A DNA stretch of 64,000 nucleotides from contig CAMDHP010000001.1 of the NCBI GenBank assembly GCA_945898185.1, forward strand, positions 26,534 through 90,533. Direction: 5' to 3'. Below are positions 22,504-33,008 of this stretch, in pieces. The DNA comes from Akkermansia muciniphila (GTDB lineage: Bacteria > Verrucomicrobiota > Verrucomicrobiia > Opitutales > Opitutaceae). Position numbers and translations under genes: made by a program. Numbering within the stretch: the first letter of the stretch is position 1; the number at the start of each line of letters is the position of its first letter. Under the pieces are notes generated by a model, which saw only the letters and a program-made list of their open reading frames with translations, had not been told where the DNA came from and did no database searches.

Positions 22504-23280
22504 GTGTCCCAGCCTGTCGTCAAACTCCGCGATATCCGCAAAACCTACCGCAGTGGCGACTTGGAGGTCCACGCCGTGCGCGGCATCTCGCTCGATATCC
22601 AGCCAGGCGAGTTTGTCGCCATCATGGGCGCATCCGGCTCGGGCAAATCCACCTTGATGAACACCCTCGGGTGCCTTGATCGCCCCACCGGCGGCACCTA
22701 CTACCTCGACGGCGTGGACGTCTCATCGCTCGACCGGGAAGCCCGCGCAGACTTGCGCAACCAAAAGCTCGGCTTCGTTTTTCAAGGCTTCAACTTGCTC
22801 GCCCGCACCAGCGCCCTCGAGAACGTCGAGCTTCCCATGCTCTACGCGCCGAAACGCGCAGGCGCCGCCGAGATGAAACGCCGCGCCCTCGCCGCCCTCG
22901 CCATCGTAGGCCTCGCCGAGCGCTCCGATCACTTCCCCTCCCAGCTCTCCGGCGGCCAGCAACAACGCGTCGCCATCGCCCGTGCACTCGTTAACGAGCC
23001 CCGCCTGCTCCTCGCCGACGAGCCCACCGGCAATCTCGACAGCCGCACTTCCATCGAGGTCATGGGCGTTTTCCAGCGCCTTAACGAACAGGGTATCACG
23101 CTCGTGATGGTCACCCACGAGCTCGACGTCGCCAACTACTGCAAACGCATCCTCGTGGTGCGCGACGGTCTCGTCGTCCGCGACGAACCCGTGCAAAACC
23201 GCTCCATCGCCTTCGCCGAACTCGCCAAGCTCCACTCCGCCGAGAGCGCCGCGAAACTCAATGCCGGCATTAAACCTTAG
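22504..23280 (+). CDS. MacB-type ABC transporter ATP-binding protein (GTG start proposed)
   Basis: [43 protein letters not shown]. Confidence 0.94.
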   Translation: MSQPVVKLRDIRKTYRSGDLEVHAVRGISLDIQPGEFVAIMGASGSGKSTLMNTLGCLDRPTGGTYYLDGVDVSSLDREARADLRNQKLGFVFQGFNLLARTSALENVELPMLYAPKRAGAAEMKRRALAALAIVGLAERSDHFPSQLSGGQQQRVAIARALVNEPRLLLADEPTGNLDSRTSIEVMGVFQRLNEQGITLVMVTHELDVANYCKRILVVRDGLVVRDEPVQNRSIAFAELAKLHSAESAAKLNAGIKP

Positions 23281-23371
23281 ACTCGCCTAAAAACCGCCTC
23301 ACTCGCCGATTCCGCCCTCTGTCCCCTCAGGTCTCATGTCTCAGACATCAGGTGTTATCTCTCCCTTTCCG

Positions 23372-24580
23372 ATGCGTCTCTTATCCACCACCATCATCGC
23401 CCTCCGAGCCCTGCGTCGTAACAAGCTGCGCTCAATGCTCACCGCACTTGGCATCATCATCGGAGTCGCGGCCGTGATCGCGATGGTGGGCATCGGCAAT
23501 GGCGCAAAATCCCAGGTCGAGGCCCAGGTCGCCTCCCTCGGACGTAATGTCGTCACCGTTTTTCCCGGCTCCTTCAACGCGGGAGGCATGCGCGGAGGCT
23601 GGGGCTCCACCTCCACCCTCACCATCGAGGACACCGACGCCATCGTCCGCGAGGTGAACGGCGTCGTCGCCGTCTCCCCAGAGGTCAGGGACCGCAACCA
23701 GATCCTCGCCAATGGCCTCAACTGGAACACCCAGGTCAATGGCGAATCAACCGACTACCTCAGCATCCGCGCCTGGGATCTTTCCGACGGCGCCATGTTC
23801 ACCGAGACCGACGTGAAGGGAGCGACCAAGGTCTGCGTAATCGGTTCCACCGTCGTCAAGCAGCTCTTCCCCGACACCGACCCCCTCGGCCAGACGCTCC
23901 GCATCCGCAACATCCCCTTCCGCGTGCTGGGCGTGCTGGAATCAAAGGGGTTTAACTTTTTCGGCTCGGACCAGGACGACACCGTGATCGTGCCCTACAC
24001 CACCCACATGCGTCGAATCAATCGCCGCACGACCGTCAGCACTATCCTCATCGAAGCAGCCTCCTCCGAGGAGATGCAAAGCGTGCAGGACGACGTAACC
24101 GCCCTGCTCCAGCAGCGCCGTGGCGGGCGGGAGCCCGACTTCACGGTGCGCAACCAACTCGAGCTCGCCCAGACGGCCACCGCCACTACCCGCGTAATGA
24201 CCAGCCTTCTCGGCGCCATCGCCGGCGTCTCCCTTCTGGTCGGCGGCATCGGCATCATGAATATCATGCTCGTCTCCGTAACGGAGCGCACCCGCGAGAT
24301 TGGCATCCGCCTCGCCATCGGCGCGCATGATGGGGATATCCGCGTGCAGTTCCTGATCGAAGCAATGGTCCTCAGCAGCCTCGGCGGCATCATCGGTGTC
24401 ATCCTTGGCATCGGCATCTCGCAGACCCTTGCCAACCTTAATGGCTGGCCGGTGCTCGTCTCGACCAATTCCATCTTGATGGCAGTCGGCTTCTCCGCGC
24501 TCGTCGGCGTCGTTTTCGGCTTTTACCCCGCCCACAAAGCCGCCCAGCTCGACCCCATCGAAGCGCTTCGCTTCGAGTGA
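23372..24580 (+). CDS. MacB-type ABC transporter permease (FtsX-like)
   Basis: ALRALRRNKLRSMLTALGIIIGVAAVIAMVGIGNGA, GGIGIMNIMLVSVTERTREIGIRLAIGA, FGFYPAHKAAQLDPIEALRFE. Confidence 0.94.
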   Translation: MRLLSTTIIALRALRRNKLRSMLTALGIIIGVAAVIAMVGIGNGAKSQVEAQVASLGRNVVTVFPGSFNAGGMRGGWGSTSTLTIEDTDAIVREVNGVVAVSPEVRDRNQILANGLNWNTQVNGESTDYLSIRAWDLSDGAMFTETDVKGATKVCVIGSTVVKQLFPDTDPLGQTLRIRNIPFRVLGVLESKGFNFFGSDQDDTVIVPYTTHMRRINRRTTVSTILIEAASSEEMQSVQDDVTALLQQRRGGREPDFTVRNQLELAQTATATTRVMTSLLGAIAGVSLLVGGIGIMNIMLVSVTERTREIGIRLAIGAHDGDIRVQFLIEAMVLSSLGGIIGVILGIGISQTLANLNGWPVLVSTNSILMAVGFSALVGVVFGFYPAHKAAQLDPIEALRFE

Positions 24581-24623
24581 CGCGCCCCGAGCGGCTCGAA
24601 ATCAAAAAAATCTGCCACGTAAC

Positions 24624-25520
24624 GTGTCGTCCTCGTCCTACACTCTTTGTCTTGCCGTATCGGCTCTAATCTTTGCCCGCACCGCCTTCGCAATTCCGCC
24701 CCCCGCCGACACCCTCGCTGAAGCCCGCCGCCTCATCGCCAGCTCCCGCGTGCCCGAAGCGCGTGAATCCCTGACCAACCTTGTCGCCCATGAACCAGGC
24801 AACCTCGAAGCCCGCATCCTTCTTGCGGATGTGCTTGGCCGCATCCACCGGCGCGAAGAAGCCATTGCTCTGCTCAAGCCCGCGCTGAAGGACCACCCAG
24901 CAAACGCCGGACTCCTAGGCGCCTATGGCGGCCAATGCCTGCTCCGCGCTGGTGAACTCGGCGGCGGCCTCCAGGCGTTGCTCCTAGCCCGACGCGGGCG
25001 CGATGCGATGGAGAGAGCTGTGGCGCTCGCCCCCGGCATGATAAGTTTGCGGGAGGGACTCATCGAATTCTACCGCCAAGCCCCCTCGCTCGCGGGCGGC
25101 GATCTGGAGAAAGCCCGCGGCCACGCCGCCGCGCTGGCCAAGCTCGACCCGGTGCGCGGCGTGGTCTGGTCGGCTTCACTTCTCCTCGAGGAAAAGCGCT
25201 ACGCCGAGGCAATCGCCGCGTGCGACGCCGCCCTGGCCGCGCGGCCCGGCGACTACGTGGCGCTGTTTACCCTCGGCCGCACCGTATCCGAATCCGGCCT
25301 ACGGCTGGAAGACGGCGAGGCCGCGCTCAGGCGCTGCCTCGCCCGCACCCCTAAGGCGAGCGAGCCCGGCCACGCCGGCGTTTACTACCGCTTGGGAATG
25401 ATTGCCGAGAAACGCGGGGATCGCAGCGCCGCCCGCGCCGCCTACGAGCGATGTATCGCCGAGCGCCCGACTTTCAGCGGTCCCGCCGAGGCGCTGAAGC
25501 GCGTCAGCACAAGTCCCTGA
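24624..25520 (+). CDS. Secreted TPR-repeat protein
   Basis: Signal peptide; repeated LEARILLADVLGRIHRREEAIALLKPAL-type units. Confidence 0.75.
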   Translation: MSSSSYTLCLAVSALIFARTAFAIPPPADTLAEARRLIASSRVPEARESLTNLVAHEPGNLEARILLADVLGRIHRREEAIALLKPALKDHPANAGLLGAYGGQCLLRAGELGGGLQALLLARRGRDAMERAVALAPGMISLREGLIEFYRQAPSLAGGDLEKARGHAAALAKLDPVRGVVWSASLLLEEKRYAEAIAACDAALAARPGDYVALFTLGRTVSESGLRLEDGEAALRRCLARTPKASEPGHAGVYYRLGMIAEKRGDRSAARAAYERCIAERPTFSGPAEALKRVSTSP

Positions 25521-25522
25521 CT

Positions 25523-26368
25523 TCAACCCGTCACCGCGAGGAACCGCGTCAGCGTATCCTCGAGCGTCCAGTGCAGGCCGCGCGAGCGCGCGGCGCCATA
25601 GAATCGAAGAAACGGCACGACCTGATGCGTCGCCGTCTCCACTTCACGGTAAAAGAGTTTTCCCAAGGGTCCAGCGCGCTCCAAGTAGCCGCTCTCCCGA
25701 AAACGCCGCAAGGTCGCGCCCACATCGTAACGCACCGCGCGGTGCCGCGCCGACCACGCGCCAGCCGAACTTCGCTCGAGCACCATAAACTGCGCGGCGG
25801 TGTTGCCATCCTGCGCCAGCCCCACGCTCCCCGTGGTAACAATACGGCGCGCGCCCCACTCCCGTTGGCTGCAAAAATGATTATGCCCGCGCACGATCAC
25901 TTTCACGTCGTCCCCGATGCCGGGAAACATGGGGTCGATCTGCTCATCGTTTGAGTAAGGGAAGATTGAATCATTATCGCTGCGCAACGAGGCATGGACG
26001 ACGAGTAAGCCCGGGGCCGCCGCATCGCTCCACGAGGTCGGCAGGGCGGACATCTCCGCTTTTTGCGCGGTGCTCAGCTCCGCCAGCGCGACCCGCAAGG
26101 GCGCAAACTGCGGCGACGCCCAGGCGGGGTCCGCGCGCGGCGTGCCGTAATCAAAAACATAGCGTTCGTGATTACCCCTCAAGACGGAACAGCCGAGGGC
26201 CTTCACCCGCTCCCAGCACGCAGCCGAATCAGGCCCGCCATCCACCACATCGCCAGCAACGATAAAGCGGTCCGGCTTGAGCTTGGCGACCTCCGCCAAC
26301 GCCGCTTCCAGAGCGGCGAGGTTGCCATGGATATCGGCGATGATTGCAATGCGCATGGAAAAGATCAT
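25523..26368 (-). CDS. Metallophosphoesterase (calcineurin-like/YfcE-like)
   Basis: IADIHGNLAALEAAL, VAGDVVDGGPDS, LRGNHERYV, VRGHNHF. Confidence 0.9.
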   Translation of the reverse strand: MIFSMRIAIIADIHGNLAALEAALAEVAKLKPDRFIVAGDVVDGGPDSAACWERVKALGCSVLRGNHERYVFDYGTPRADPAWASPQFAPLRVALAELSTAQKAEMSALPTSWSDAAAPGLLVVHASLRSDNDSIFPYSNDEQIDPMFPGIGDDVKVIVRGHNHFCSQREWGARRIVTTGSVGLAQDGNTAAQFMVLERSSAGAWSARHRAVRYDVGATLRRFRESGYLERAGPLGKLFYREVETATHQVVPFLRFYGAARSRGLHWTLEDTLTRFLAVTG

Positions 26369-26432
26369 GCTTCCCCGCGGTCATCGTCGCCAAGCGCCAA
26401 GTGCGGATCGGCAAGCCGTATGCAGCTAGCAC

Positions 26433-26461
26433 AAAAAAGGCACCCTTTCACAGGGTGCCTC
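26433..26461 (-). terminator. Intrinsic terminator of the cytochrome oxidase operon
   Basis: Minus strand: GGCACCCT-GTGAA-AGGGTGCC followed by TTTTTT. Confidence 0.85.
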
Positions 26462-26486
26462 GAAGGATACAGACAAAGACTAGCGC

Positions 26487-26879
26487 CTACTGCGCGGTCG
26501 CTGCTGCGGCGGCACGCTCGGCATAGATCACCTTGGCGGTTTCAGGGATGCTATCCTTGGCGGAGAAAATCGCCAGAAGGGCGGCGGCAGTGCCGCTCGC
26601 AAGGACGAGGCCAATGAAAAACAGAATCGTGCAAAAGAGTTTGTCGAACTTCAGATGCATGAAGTAGAAAATCACATACAAAAACTTCACCAGCGAAAGC
26701 ACGCTCAGCGACGTAACGATGAGCCATTTCGCGAGCGGCAGATAGATGATCACGATTTCCACTCCGGTGATAATACCGAGCAGCATGGCGATCTGCACAA
26801 AGAGGTGAAACTTGCCGCTGTCAGCGTGGGCGTGCTCTTGAACGTGGGCGGAGTGAGGGACGGAGGCGGCGGAGGACAT
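26487..26879 (-). CDS. Cytochrome c oxidase subunit IV (caa3-type small subunit)
   Basis: 3 TM; FLYVIFYFMHLKFDKLF; position at the end of the cox operon. Confidence 0.8.
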   Translation of the reverse strand: MSSAASVPHSAHVQEHAHADSGKFHLFVQIAMLLGIITGVEIVIIYLPLAKWLIVTSLSVLSLVKFLYVIFYFMHLKFDKLFCTILFFIGLVLASGTAAALLAIFSAKDSIPETAKVIYAERAAAAATAQ

Positions 26880-26930
26880 CTTGGAGAGGAGTTAAGGTGG
26901 AGCTTGAGCGAAGCGGCCGGCGGCCTGCGC

Positions 26931-27773
26931 TCAGAGATACTCGAGCAAGTAAACGACGGTGAAAATGATGATCCAGACGATATCCACAAAGTGCCAGTAA
27001 AGGCCCATGCCCTCAACATCGATGGCGTTGGCCTCGCCGAAATCAACCGCCCACGAAGAACGACTCAGCCCGACCAGCACTGCGCAGGAAACGACCAGCA
27101 CAATACTCGCGGCGGCGCTATGCTCGATCCCATGCACCAGCGCGGAGAGATCGTAGCCGTTTTCAGCTCCGGCGTGGGTAACCGCAAGCATCACCACCAT
27201 CATCGCGACCGTGGCCACCGCGAAGGCGGCGAACTGAACCACGGCACGAACGACCCAAGCCTTCCCGGCATTCGCGGGCTTAAAGGTGCGAATGTAAGTG
27301 AGCACGAGCCAGACGACACCGATTGCGACGTGAACACCGTGCGTGCCGGTGAGGGTGTAAAAGGTCGCGCCAAACATGCTGCTACTGAGCGTGAGCCCGA
27401 GGTGCACGAAGTGCGTGAATTCGTAAACCTGACAGCCAAGGAAAATGAGCCCGAAGAAAATAGTGCCGAGGATCATCTTGCGGGTCGCCTCGACCTTGCC
27501 CTTCTGACTGGCACCCACCGCCAGCGCCATGAGTAGCGACGACATCAAAAGAATGAAGGTCGAGAACGAGGTGAGCTCGATCGAAAAGATCTTGGTCACA
27601 TCGGGACTATCCGGTGTCGGGTGCAACCGGTAGATGACGTGAGTGCTGATCAGGGCGGCGAAGAACATGCAGTCCGACGCGAGGAAGGCCCACATGAAGA
27701 GCTTCTTGTTAGGAATACCCGTCGTGGTGGTGTGATCGTGATGGTGATCAATGGTTCCGGCGTGAGCGCTCAT
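26931..27773 (-). CDS. ctaE: Cytochrome c oxidase subunit III
   Basis: KLFMWAFLASDCMFFAALIS, GTHGVHVAIGVVWL, YWHFVDIVWIIIFTVVYLLEYL. Confidence 0.95.
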   Translation of the reverse strand: MSAHAGTIDHHHDHTTTTGIPNKKLFMWAFLASDCMFFAALISTHVIYRLHPTPDSPDVTKIFSIELTSFSTFILLMSSLLMALAVGASQKGKVEATRKMILGTIFFGLIFLGCQVYEFTHFVHLGLTLSSSMFGATFYTLTGTHGVHVAIGVVWLVLTYIRTFKPANAGKAWVVRAVVQFAAFAVATVAMMVVMLAVTHAGAENGYDLSALVHGIEHSAAASIVLVVSCAVLVGLSRSSWAVDFGEANAIDVEGMGLYWHFVDIVWIIIFTVVYLLEYL

Positions 27774-27829
27774 GCAAAAAAGGTTAAAGGAAAAATTAAG
27801 TTTAGAGAGGCAGACGCAAAAGGGTTCGC

Positions 27830-29788
27830 TTAGTGGCTGTCGCCGTGGTCGGGCTTTGCGTTTCCGTCCTTGTCAAGGTGCAGGTGGTAGCCGCCCGGGC
27901 CTTCGAAGGCCCAACCGATGACACCGAGGAACGTGACCACGCCGCCGATGATGGCACCGAGGAAGAAATGGTGGGCGAAGCAAAGACCGCCGAACAACAT
28001 GCCGCAGGCCGTGAGAATCGGGAACCAAGACTGACTCGGCATGTGAATTCCGCCGTGGGACTCCTCATCCTTGGCGTGAAGAGCGCTCTCCTCTGCAATC
28101 TCCTTGGCGTTGGTCTTCTCATACCAGAAAGCGTCGCGCGCGTGGACCGTCGGGGTGACGTGGAAATTGTGCTCGGGCGGAGGAACGGTAGGCACCGACC
28201 ACTCCAAGGTGCGGGCATCCCAGGGGTCGCGTTTGATTTTTTTGCCCTTCGCGTAGGTATAGACGATTACGACGAAGTAGATGAAGATACCGATGCCGAG
28301 GATGAAGGCGCCGATGGAGGCGATGAGGTTGCCCGTGTTCCAGCCCATGTTGCCGTCGTAAACGGCGGTGCGGCGCGGCATACCGTTGAGCCCGAGGAAG
28401 TGCATCGGAAAGAAGGTCACGTTGAAGCCGACGAAAATGACCCAGAAGGAGAGTTTTCCCCAGAACTCGGAGACCATGCGGCCAAAAACGAGCGGGAAAT
28501 AGTAATGAACGCCAGCGAGGAGGGCGAAGATCGAACCTCCGATGAGCACATAGTGAAAATGGGCGACCACGAAGTAACTATCCTGCTGCTGAGCGTCGGC
28601 GGGGGCGGCGGAGTGCATGACGCCGGAGAAGCCGCCCATCATAAACATCCAGATGAAGCCGAGGGCAAACATCATGGGCGTGCGGGTGTGAATCTGGCCG
28701 CCCCAGAGGGTGCCGATCCAGTTGAAAATCTTCACTCCGGTGGGCACCGCGATCGCCATGGTGGCGAGGGAGAAGGCGGCTGTCGCCATCGTCCCAAGAC
28801 CCGTGGTGAACATGTGGTGGGACCACACGCCGAAGCCGAGGAAACCGATGACCGCGCCCGAGAACACCACGATGGGATAACCGAAAAGCGGCTTGCGCGA
28901 GAAGGTGGGCAGAATCTCGGAAACGATGCCCATCGCCGGCAGAATCAGAATATAAACCTCAGGGTGACCGAAGATCCAGAAAAGGTGCTGCCAAAGAATC
29001 GGGAGACCGCCCTTTGAAACCTCGAAGAAACCCGTTCCGAAGGAGCGGTCCATCATCAGCTCAACCAGCGCGATCGTAATGGCGGGGAACGAAAGGATGA
29101 TGAGGAAGGCGGTGAAGAGCGTCATCCAAGTGAACACCGGCAGGCGCATCATAGTAAGGCCCGGAGCGCGCATATTGATGATCGTGACGATGAAATTCAG
29201 CGAGCCGATGACGGACGACACACCGAGGATTTGCAGGCCCATGACCCAGAGATCAGTGGACACGTCGCCTTTGAAGTGGGTGGAGAACTGATTGGAAGTA
29301 AGCGGAGCGTAGCCGAACCAGCCGACATCGGGCGCACCGGCCTTGGTGAACCAGCCGACATTAAGAATGATGGCGCCGGCCAGAAACACCCAGAAGGCGA
29401 AACCATTCAAACGAGGAAAGGCGACGTCACGCGCGCCGATTTGCAGCGGCATGAGGTAGTTGAAAAACGCGGCCGATAGCGGCATGACGGCGAGGAAGAT
29501 CATCGTCGTCGCGTGCATGGTGAACATCTCGTTATAGGCCTGGTGGGTGAGGAACGTGTTGTTCGGCACCGCGAGTTGCACGCGGATGAGCAAGGCCTCA
29601 AAGCCGCCTACGAGGAAGAAGAACAGTGAGAATATGCCATAGAGCAGGCCGATCTTTTTGTGGTCCACGGTGGTCAGCCAGGAGACGATGCCGGTCTTGG
29701 CGACGGGTCGGGTGAAAAACCAGGGGCGTGCGACGAGCTTGGGCGCGCGGTCGGTAGCGGTGTAGGCGGATTTGAGAGCGGCTTCCAT
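27830..29788 (-). CDS. ctaD: Cytochrome c oxidase subunit I
   Basis: TVDHKKIGLLYG, WQHLFWIFGHPEVYILILPAMG, GVWSHHMFTTGLG, HFHYVLIGG; C-terminal extension with extra TMs. Confidence 0.97.
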   Translation of the reverse strand: MEAALKSAYTATDRAPKLVARPWFFTRPVAKTGIVSWLTTVDHKKIGLLYGIFSLFFFLVGGFEALLIRVQLAVPNNTFLTHQAYNEMFTMHATTMIFLAVMPLSAAFFNYLMPLQIGARDVAFPRLNGFAFWVFLAGAIILNVGWFTKAGAPDVGWFGYAPLTSNQFSTHFKGDVSTDLWVMGLQILGVSSVIGSLNFIVTIINMRAPGLTMMRLPVFTWMTLFTAFLIILSFPAITIALVELMMDRSFGTGFFEVSKGGLPILWQHLFWIFGHPEVYILILPAMGIVSEILPTFSRKPLFGYPIVVFSGAVIGFLGFGVWSHHMFTTGLGTMATAAFSLATMAIAVPTGVKIFNWIGTLWGGQIHTRTPMMFALGFIWMFMMGGFSGVMHSAAPADAQQQDSYFVVAHFHYVLIGGSIFALLAGVHYYFPLVFGRMVSEFWGKLSFWVIFVGFNVTFFPMHFLGLNGMPRRTAVYDGNMGWNTGNLIASIGAFILGIGIFIYFVVIVYTYAKGKKIKRDPWDARTLEWSVPTVPPPEHNFHVTPTVHARDAFWYEKTNAKEIAEESALHAKDEESHGGIHMPSQSWFPILTACGMLFGGLCFAHHFFLGAIIGGVVTFLGVIGWAFEGPGGYHLHLDKDGNAKPDHGDSH

Positions 29789-29863
29789 GGGGAAGGGTGT
29801 TGATTGAAGGTTGGAGAAAAAGGAAAGGAGGCGGGAGGGGGCGCGGCGGCTTCGAGCGGATAT

Positions 29864-31123
29864 TTATTTGAGGCTGTGGAGATACTCAACCAGAGCGCGG
29901 GCCTCGTCGTCGGAGACCTTGATGTGCTCGACGGTCATATCGCCCTCGGCATCAGCGGTCATGTAACCGGCCATGCCGTTCACGCCCCTATACATTTTGT
30001 TGCCGGGTTTGACGTTGTTGGGCTGGGTGATCCAGCGGTGAAGATTGACCTTGGAGTTTTCGAGCAGGCCGGCGGCAACCGTGGTGCGAGAGCCGAAATG
30101 GGTAAGGTCGGGGCCATTGACGCCCATGCCATCGTGACCGCGCACGGCGTGGCAGGTGATGCAGCTCTTCTCCTTAAAAACAGTGCGACCATGGAGGGCT
30201 AACGCGACGTCCTCGCCGGCATCGACTTCCTGCTTAGCAACCCAATGGCCCATCGGATCAGCGTCGAACTCGGCGGTGTAGCCCGGGGAGTTGCGTTTGG
30301 GATTCGAAAGCGGAACGTAACCGGCCGCTACGAGCTTGGGTTGTTCGGGCGCTACGGCGGGGATGCGCGCAGGTTGTCTCTGCTTGGCGATCCACTTGGC
30401 GAAGTCGGCCTCAGCAAGCGCGACGACGCGGAAACGCATCACGGAATGGGACTCGCCGCAGAACTCGGCGCATTGGCCCCAGAAGTAGCCGGGCTCATCG
30501 GACTGCAACCAGAGGTGATTGCCACGATTGGGCATCATGTCCACCTTGCCGGCAAGCTTCGGAACCCAAAAGGAATGGATGACGTCGGCAGTGCGCAGAT
30601 TCACGCGCACGGGGCGCCCAGCGGGAATCACGAGTTCGTTGGCATTAACCAGCGTGCCGGTTCCATCAATCTGCTCGGAAGGATACTCGAACTTAAACCA
30701 CCACTGCAGGCCGTGGGCGTTAACCTCGTAGGCGTTGGCGCGCTGCTCTTCCGGGACGTCGTAGGTATACCAGATGGCGCGAAGGGTGGGCACTGCGATC
30801 ACCACCAAGGCAGCGATAGAGAGGGCGATCAGGCCGAGCTCGACAAAGGGGTTGCCGTGGCCTTGGGGCGGCATGGTCTTATTGGCATCGTCCTTGCGCG
30901 CCTTGAATTTCAGGGTGGCGTAGGCAAGCACGCCGGCGACGAGCACAAAGACGAGCATGGTGACCCAGAGCGTCACGTAAAACACATCAAGTTGTGTGCG
31001 CGCGACGGGACCCTTCGTTTCAAAGGTGGATTGATGACCAGACAGCCATCCGCTAGTAAACAACGGCAGACATGCGACCGCGGCGGCGGTCGCCAAACGG
31101 CGAGAGATTGTGGCAAAACTCAT
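29864..31123 (-). CDS. ctaC: Cytochrome c oxidase subunit II fused to C-terminal cytochrome c domain (caa3 type)
   Basis: CuA motif WGQCAEFCGESHSVMRFRV and heme c motif CITCH with downstream Met-containing region. Confidence 0.95.
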   Translation of the reverse strand: MSFATISRRLATAAAVACLPLFTSGWLSGHQSTFETKGPVARTQLDVFYVTLWVTMLVFVLVAGVLAYATLKFKARKDDANKTMPPQGHGNPFVELGLIALSIAALVVIAVPTLRAIWYTYDVPEEQRANAYEVNAHGLQWWFKFEYPSEQIDGTGTLVNANELVIPAGRPVRVNLRTADVIHSFWVPKLAGKVDMMPNRGNHLWLQSDEPGYFWGQCAEFCGESHSVMRFRVVALAEADFAKWIAKQRQPARIPAVAPEQPKLVAAGYVPLSNPKRNSPGYTAEFDADPMGHWVAKQEVDAGEDVALALHGRTVFKEKSCITCHAVRGHDGMGVNGPDLTHFGSRTTVAAGLLENSKVNLHRWITQPNNVKPGNKMYRGVNGMAGYMTADAEGDMTVEHIKVSDDEARALVEYLHSLK

Positions 31124-31319
31124 GGATCGTGTAAGTCTAATTTGCGCCCGTAGGTGCGAAAAGGGGCGAGCGTTTGCAGTGGTGAAAGGGAATCAAGCTG
31201 CAATTTCGGTGGGACTTTATAAAAACGAGAACATCGGCGGCGGCAAACCTACACGTCCCAGCCCAAAGTCAAAAAAATGCTGAAGTCCGGTTGCGCCAGC
31301 CGGCCAAAAACGCACGCGC

Positions 31320-32006
31320 TCAGCCGACGGCAGGGCGGCCGGACTTCTTCAGCTCCTCAAGGTGGCGGATGTCCTGCGCCTGCGCCAAGAAAACCATTTC
31401 CTCGGCGATGTTGGTCGCATGGTCCGCGATGCGTTCAATGGATTTGGAGATAAACATCAACTCAAGGGCGCGAGTGATGTTACCCGGCTTCTCGATCATA
31501 TAGCTGCTGAGCTCGCGGTAGAGTTGCTTGTTGATGTCGTCCACTTCCTTGTCGCGGCGAACGACGGCGAGGGCTTTCTCGATATCGCCAGAGAGAAAGG
31601 TGTCCATGGCGTCGCGCAGCATTTCGATGGCGATGCCGGCCATGCGTGGGATGTCCACGTAGGCCTTGAGCGGGGGCTCGGCGGCGAGTTTGACTGCGCG
31701 TTTGGCGATGCTGGTGGCCTCGTCCCCGACGCGCTCGAGGTCGTGCGAGGCCTTCATGCCGACGATAACAAGACGGAGTTCCGTGGCGATGGGCGCGCGA
31801 AGATTCATGTAACGTATCGCCTCGTTATCTATCTGCTTCTCGAGGTCGTCGAGTTCGTCGTCAGCGGCGATCACCTGATCGGCGAGGCCGACATCCGACT
31901 CTACCAGAGCCTTGATCGCATCGCGCACCTGGCGGATGGAAACCTCACCCATGCGGATGAGGCCGGAGCGGAAGGTTTCGAGTTCGGAGTCAAAGAAGCG
32001 TTTCAT
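31320..32006 (-). CDS. phoU: Phosphate signalling regulator PhoU
   Basis: MKRFFDSELETFRSGLIRMGE.., duplicated PhoU helical repeats, SIERIADHATNIAEEMVF. Confidence 0.94.
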   Translation of the reverse strand: MKRFFDSELETFRSGLIRMGEVSIRQVRDAIKALVESDVGLADQVIAADDELDDLEKQIDNEAIRYMNLRAPIATELRLVIVGMKASHDLERVGDEATSIAKRAVKLAAEPPLKAYVDIPRMAGIAIEMLRDAMDTFLSGDIEKALAVVRRDKEVDDINKQLYRELSSYMIEKPGNITRALELMFISKSIERIADHATNIAEEMVFLAQAQDIRHLEELKKSGRPAVG

Positions 32007-32135
32007 TCTAAAAGGGGTGGGTAGCGAGGGGTGAGCAGTGAGTAGTGGGTCATGGGTGGAAGTATCCAAGCGCAAAGGCGGATCGATCTCTTCACTGCTC
32101 GCCACCTACTAACCGCTCCTTGAGAATACTTTGAC

Positions 32136-33008
32136 TTAGCCAAAACGGCCCGAGACGTAAGCCTCGGTCTGGGCGTTGGCGGGATTCATGAATATGGTGC
32201 GAGTATCTGCGTATTCGATCAGTTTTCCCATGTAGAAAAACGCCGTTTTATCCGAGCAGCGGGCGGCCTGCTGCATCGAGTGGGTGACGATGATAATCGT
32301 AAACTGCTTTTTCAACTCGTGGATGAGTTCCTCCACTTTGGCGGTAGCGATAGGGTCGAGGGCGGAGCACGGCTCGTCCATCAGGATGACCTCGGGCTCG
32401 ACCGCGATAGTGCGGGCGATGCAGAGGCGCTGCTGTTGACCGCCAGAGAGGCTTAGGCCGCTCTCGTGCAGGCGATCCTTGACCTCGTCCCACAGGGCGG
32501 CACCGCGAAGGGATTTCTCCACCACCTCATCAAGTCGTGCCTTGCTTTTAACTCCCTGAATGCGAAGCCCGTAGACGATATTCTCATAAATGGATTTAGG
32601 AAACGGGTTCGATTTTTGAAACACCATCCCGACGCGTTTACGCAGCTCGATGGAATCAACATCGCGACCGTAAATATCAACTCCGCGCACCTTCACTCCA
32701 CCGCGTGTAATTCGGGTGCCGTCAATCAGGTCGTTCATGCGGTTGAGGCAGCGCAGAAGGGTGGATTTACCGCAGCCGGAGGGCCCGATGAAGGCGGTGA
32801 CCCGCTTGTCGTCCAGCTTCAAGTTGATGTCGAAAAGCGCCTGCTTGGTCCCGTAGTAGAAATCGAAATCCTTAATCTCGATCAAGGTGTCGGCGCGATC
32901 GTCCTCGGAAGGCACCGAAGAGACCTTGAATGTGCGGGAGGCGGGCGTGTCGGCAGGCGTTTCCATGGGCGAGGAGAGAGGGGTGCGGGAAGAAGTAGTT
33001 GTTACCAT
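32136..33008 (-). CDS. pstB: Phosphate ABC transporter ATPase PstB
   Basis: [71 protein letters not shown]. Confidence 0.97.
   Translation of the reverse strand: MVTTTSSRTPLSSPMETPADTPASRTFKVSSVPSEDDRADTLIEIKDFDFYYGTKQALFDINLKLDDKRVTAFIGPSGCGKSTLLRCLNRMNDLIDGTRITRGGVKVRGVDIYGRDVDSIELRKRVGMVFQKSNPFPKSIYENIVYGLRIQGVKSKARLDEVVEKSLRGAALWDEVKDRLHESGLSLSGGQQQRLCIARTIAVEPEVILMDEPCSALDPIATAKVEELIHELKKQFTIIIVTHSMQQAARCSDKTAFFYMGKLIEYADTRTIFMNPANAQTEAYVSGRFG

Noticed and set aside
27833-29017. 394-aa plus-strand ORF opposite ctaD; likewise 26655..27536 and 30245..31153
   Set aside because: His/Glu/Asp/Gly-rich antisense translations of membrane protein genes.
32030-32125. GAGCAGTGAGTAGTGGGT / CACTGCTCGCCACCTACTAACC imperfect inverted words between phoU and pstB
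   Set aside because: Similarity is weak and short; may be another repeat fragment but not supportable alone.
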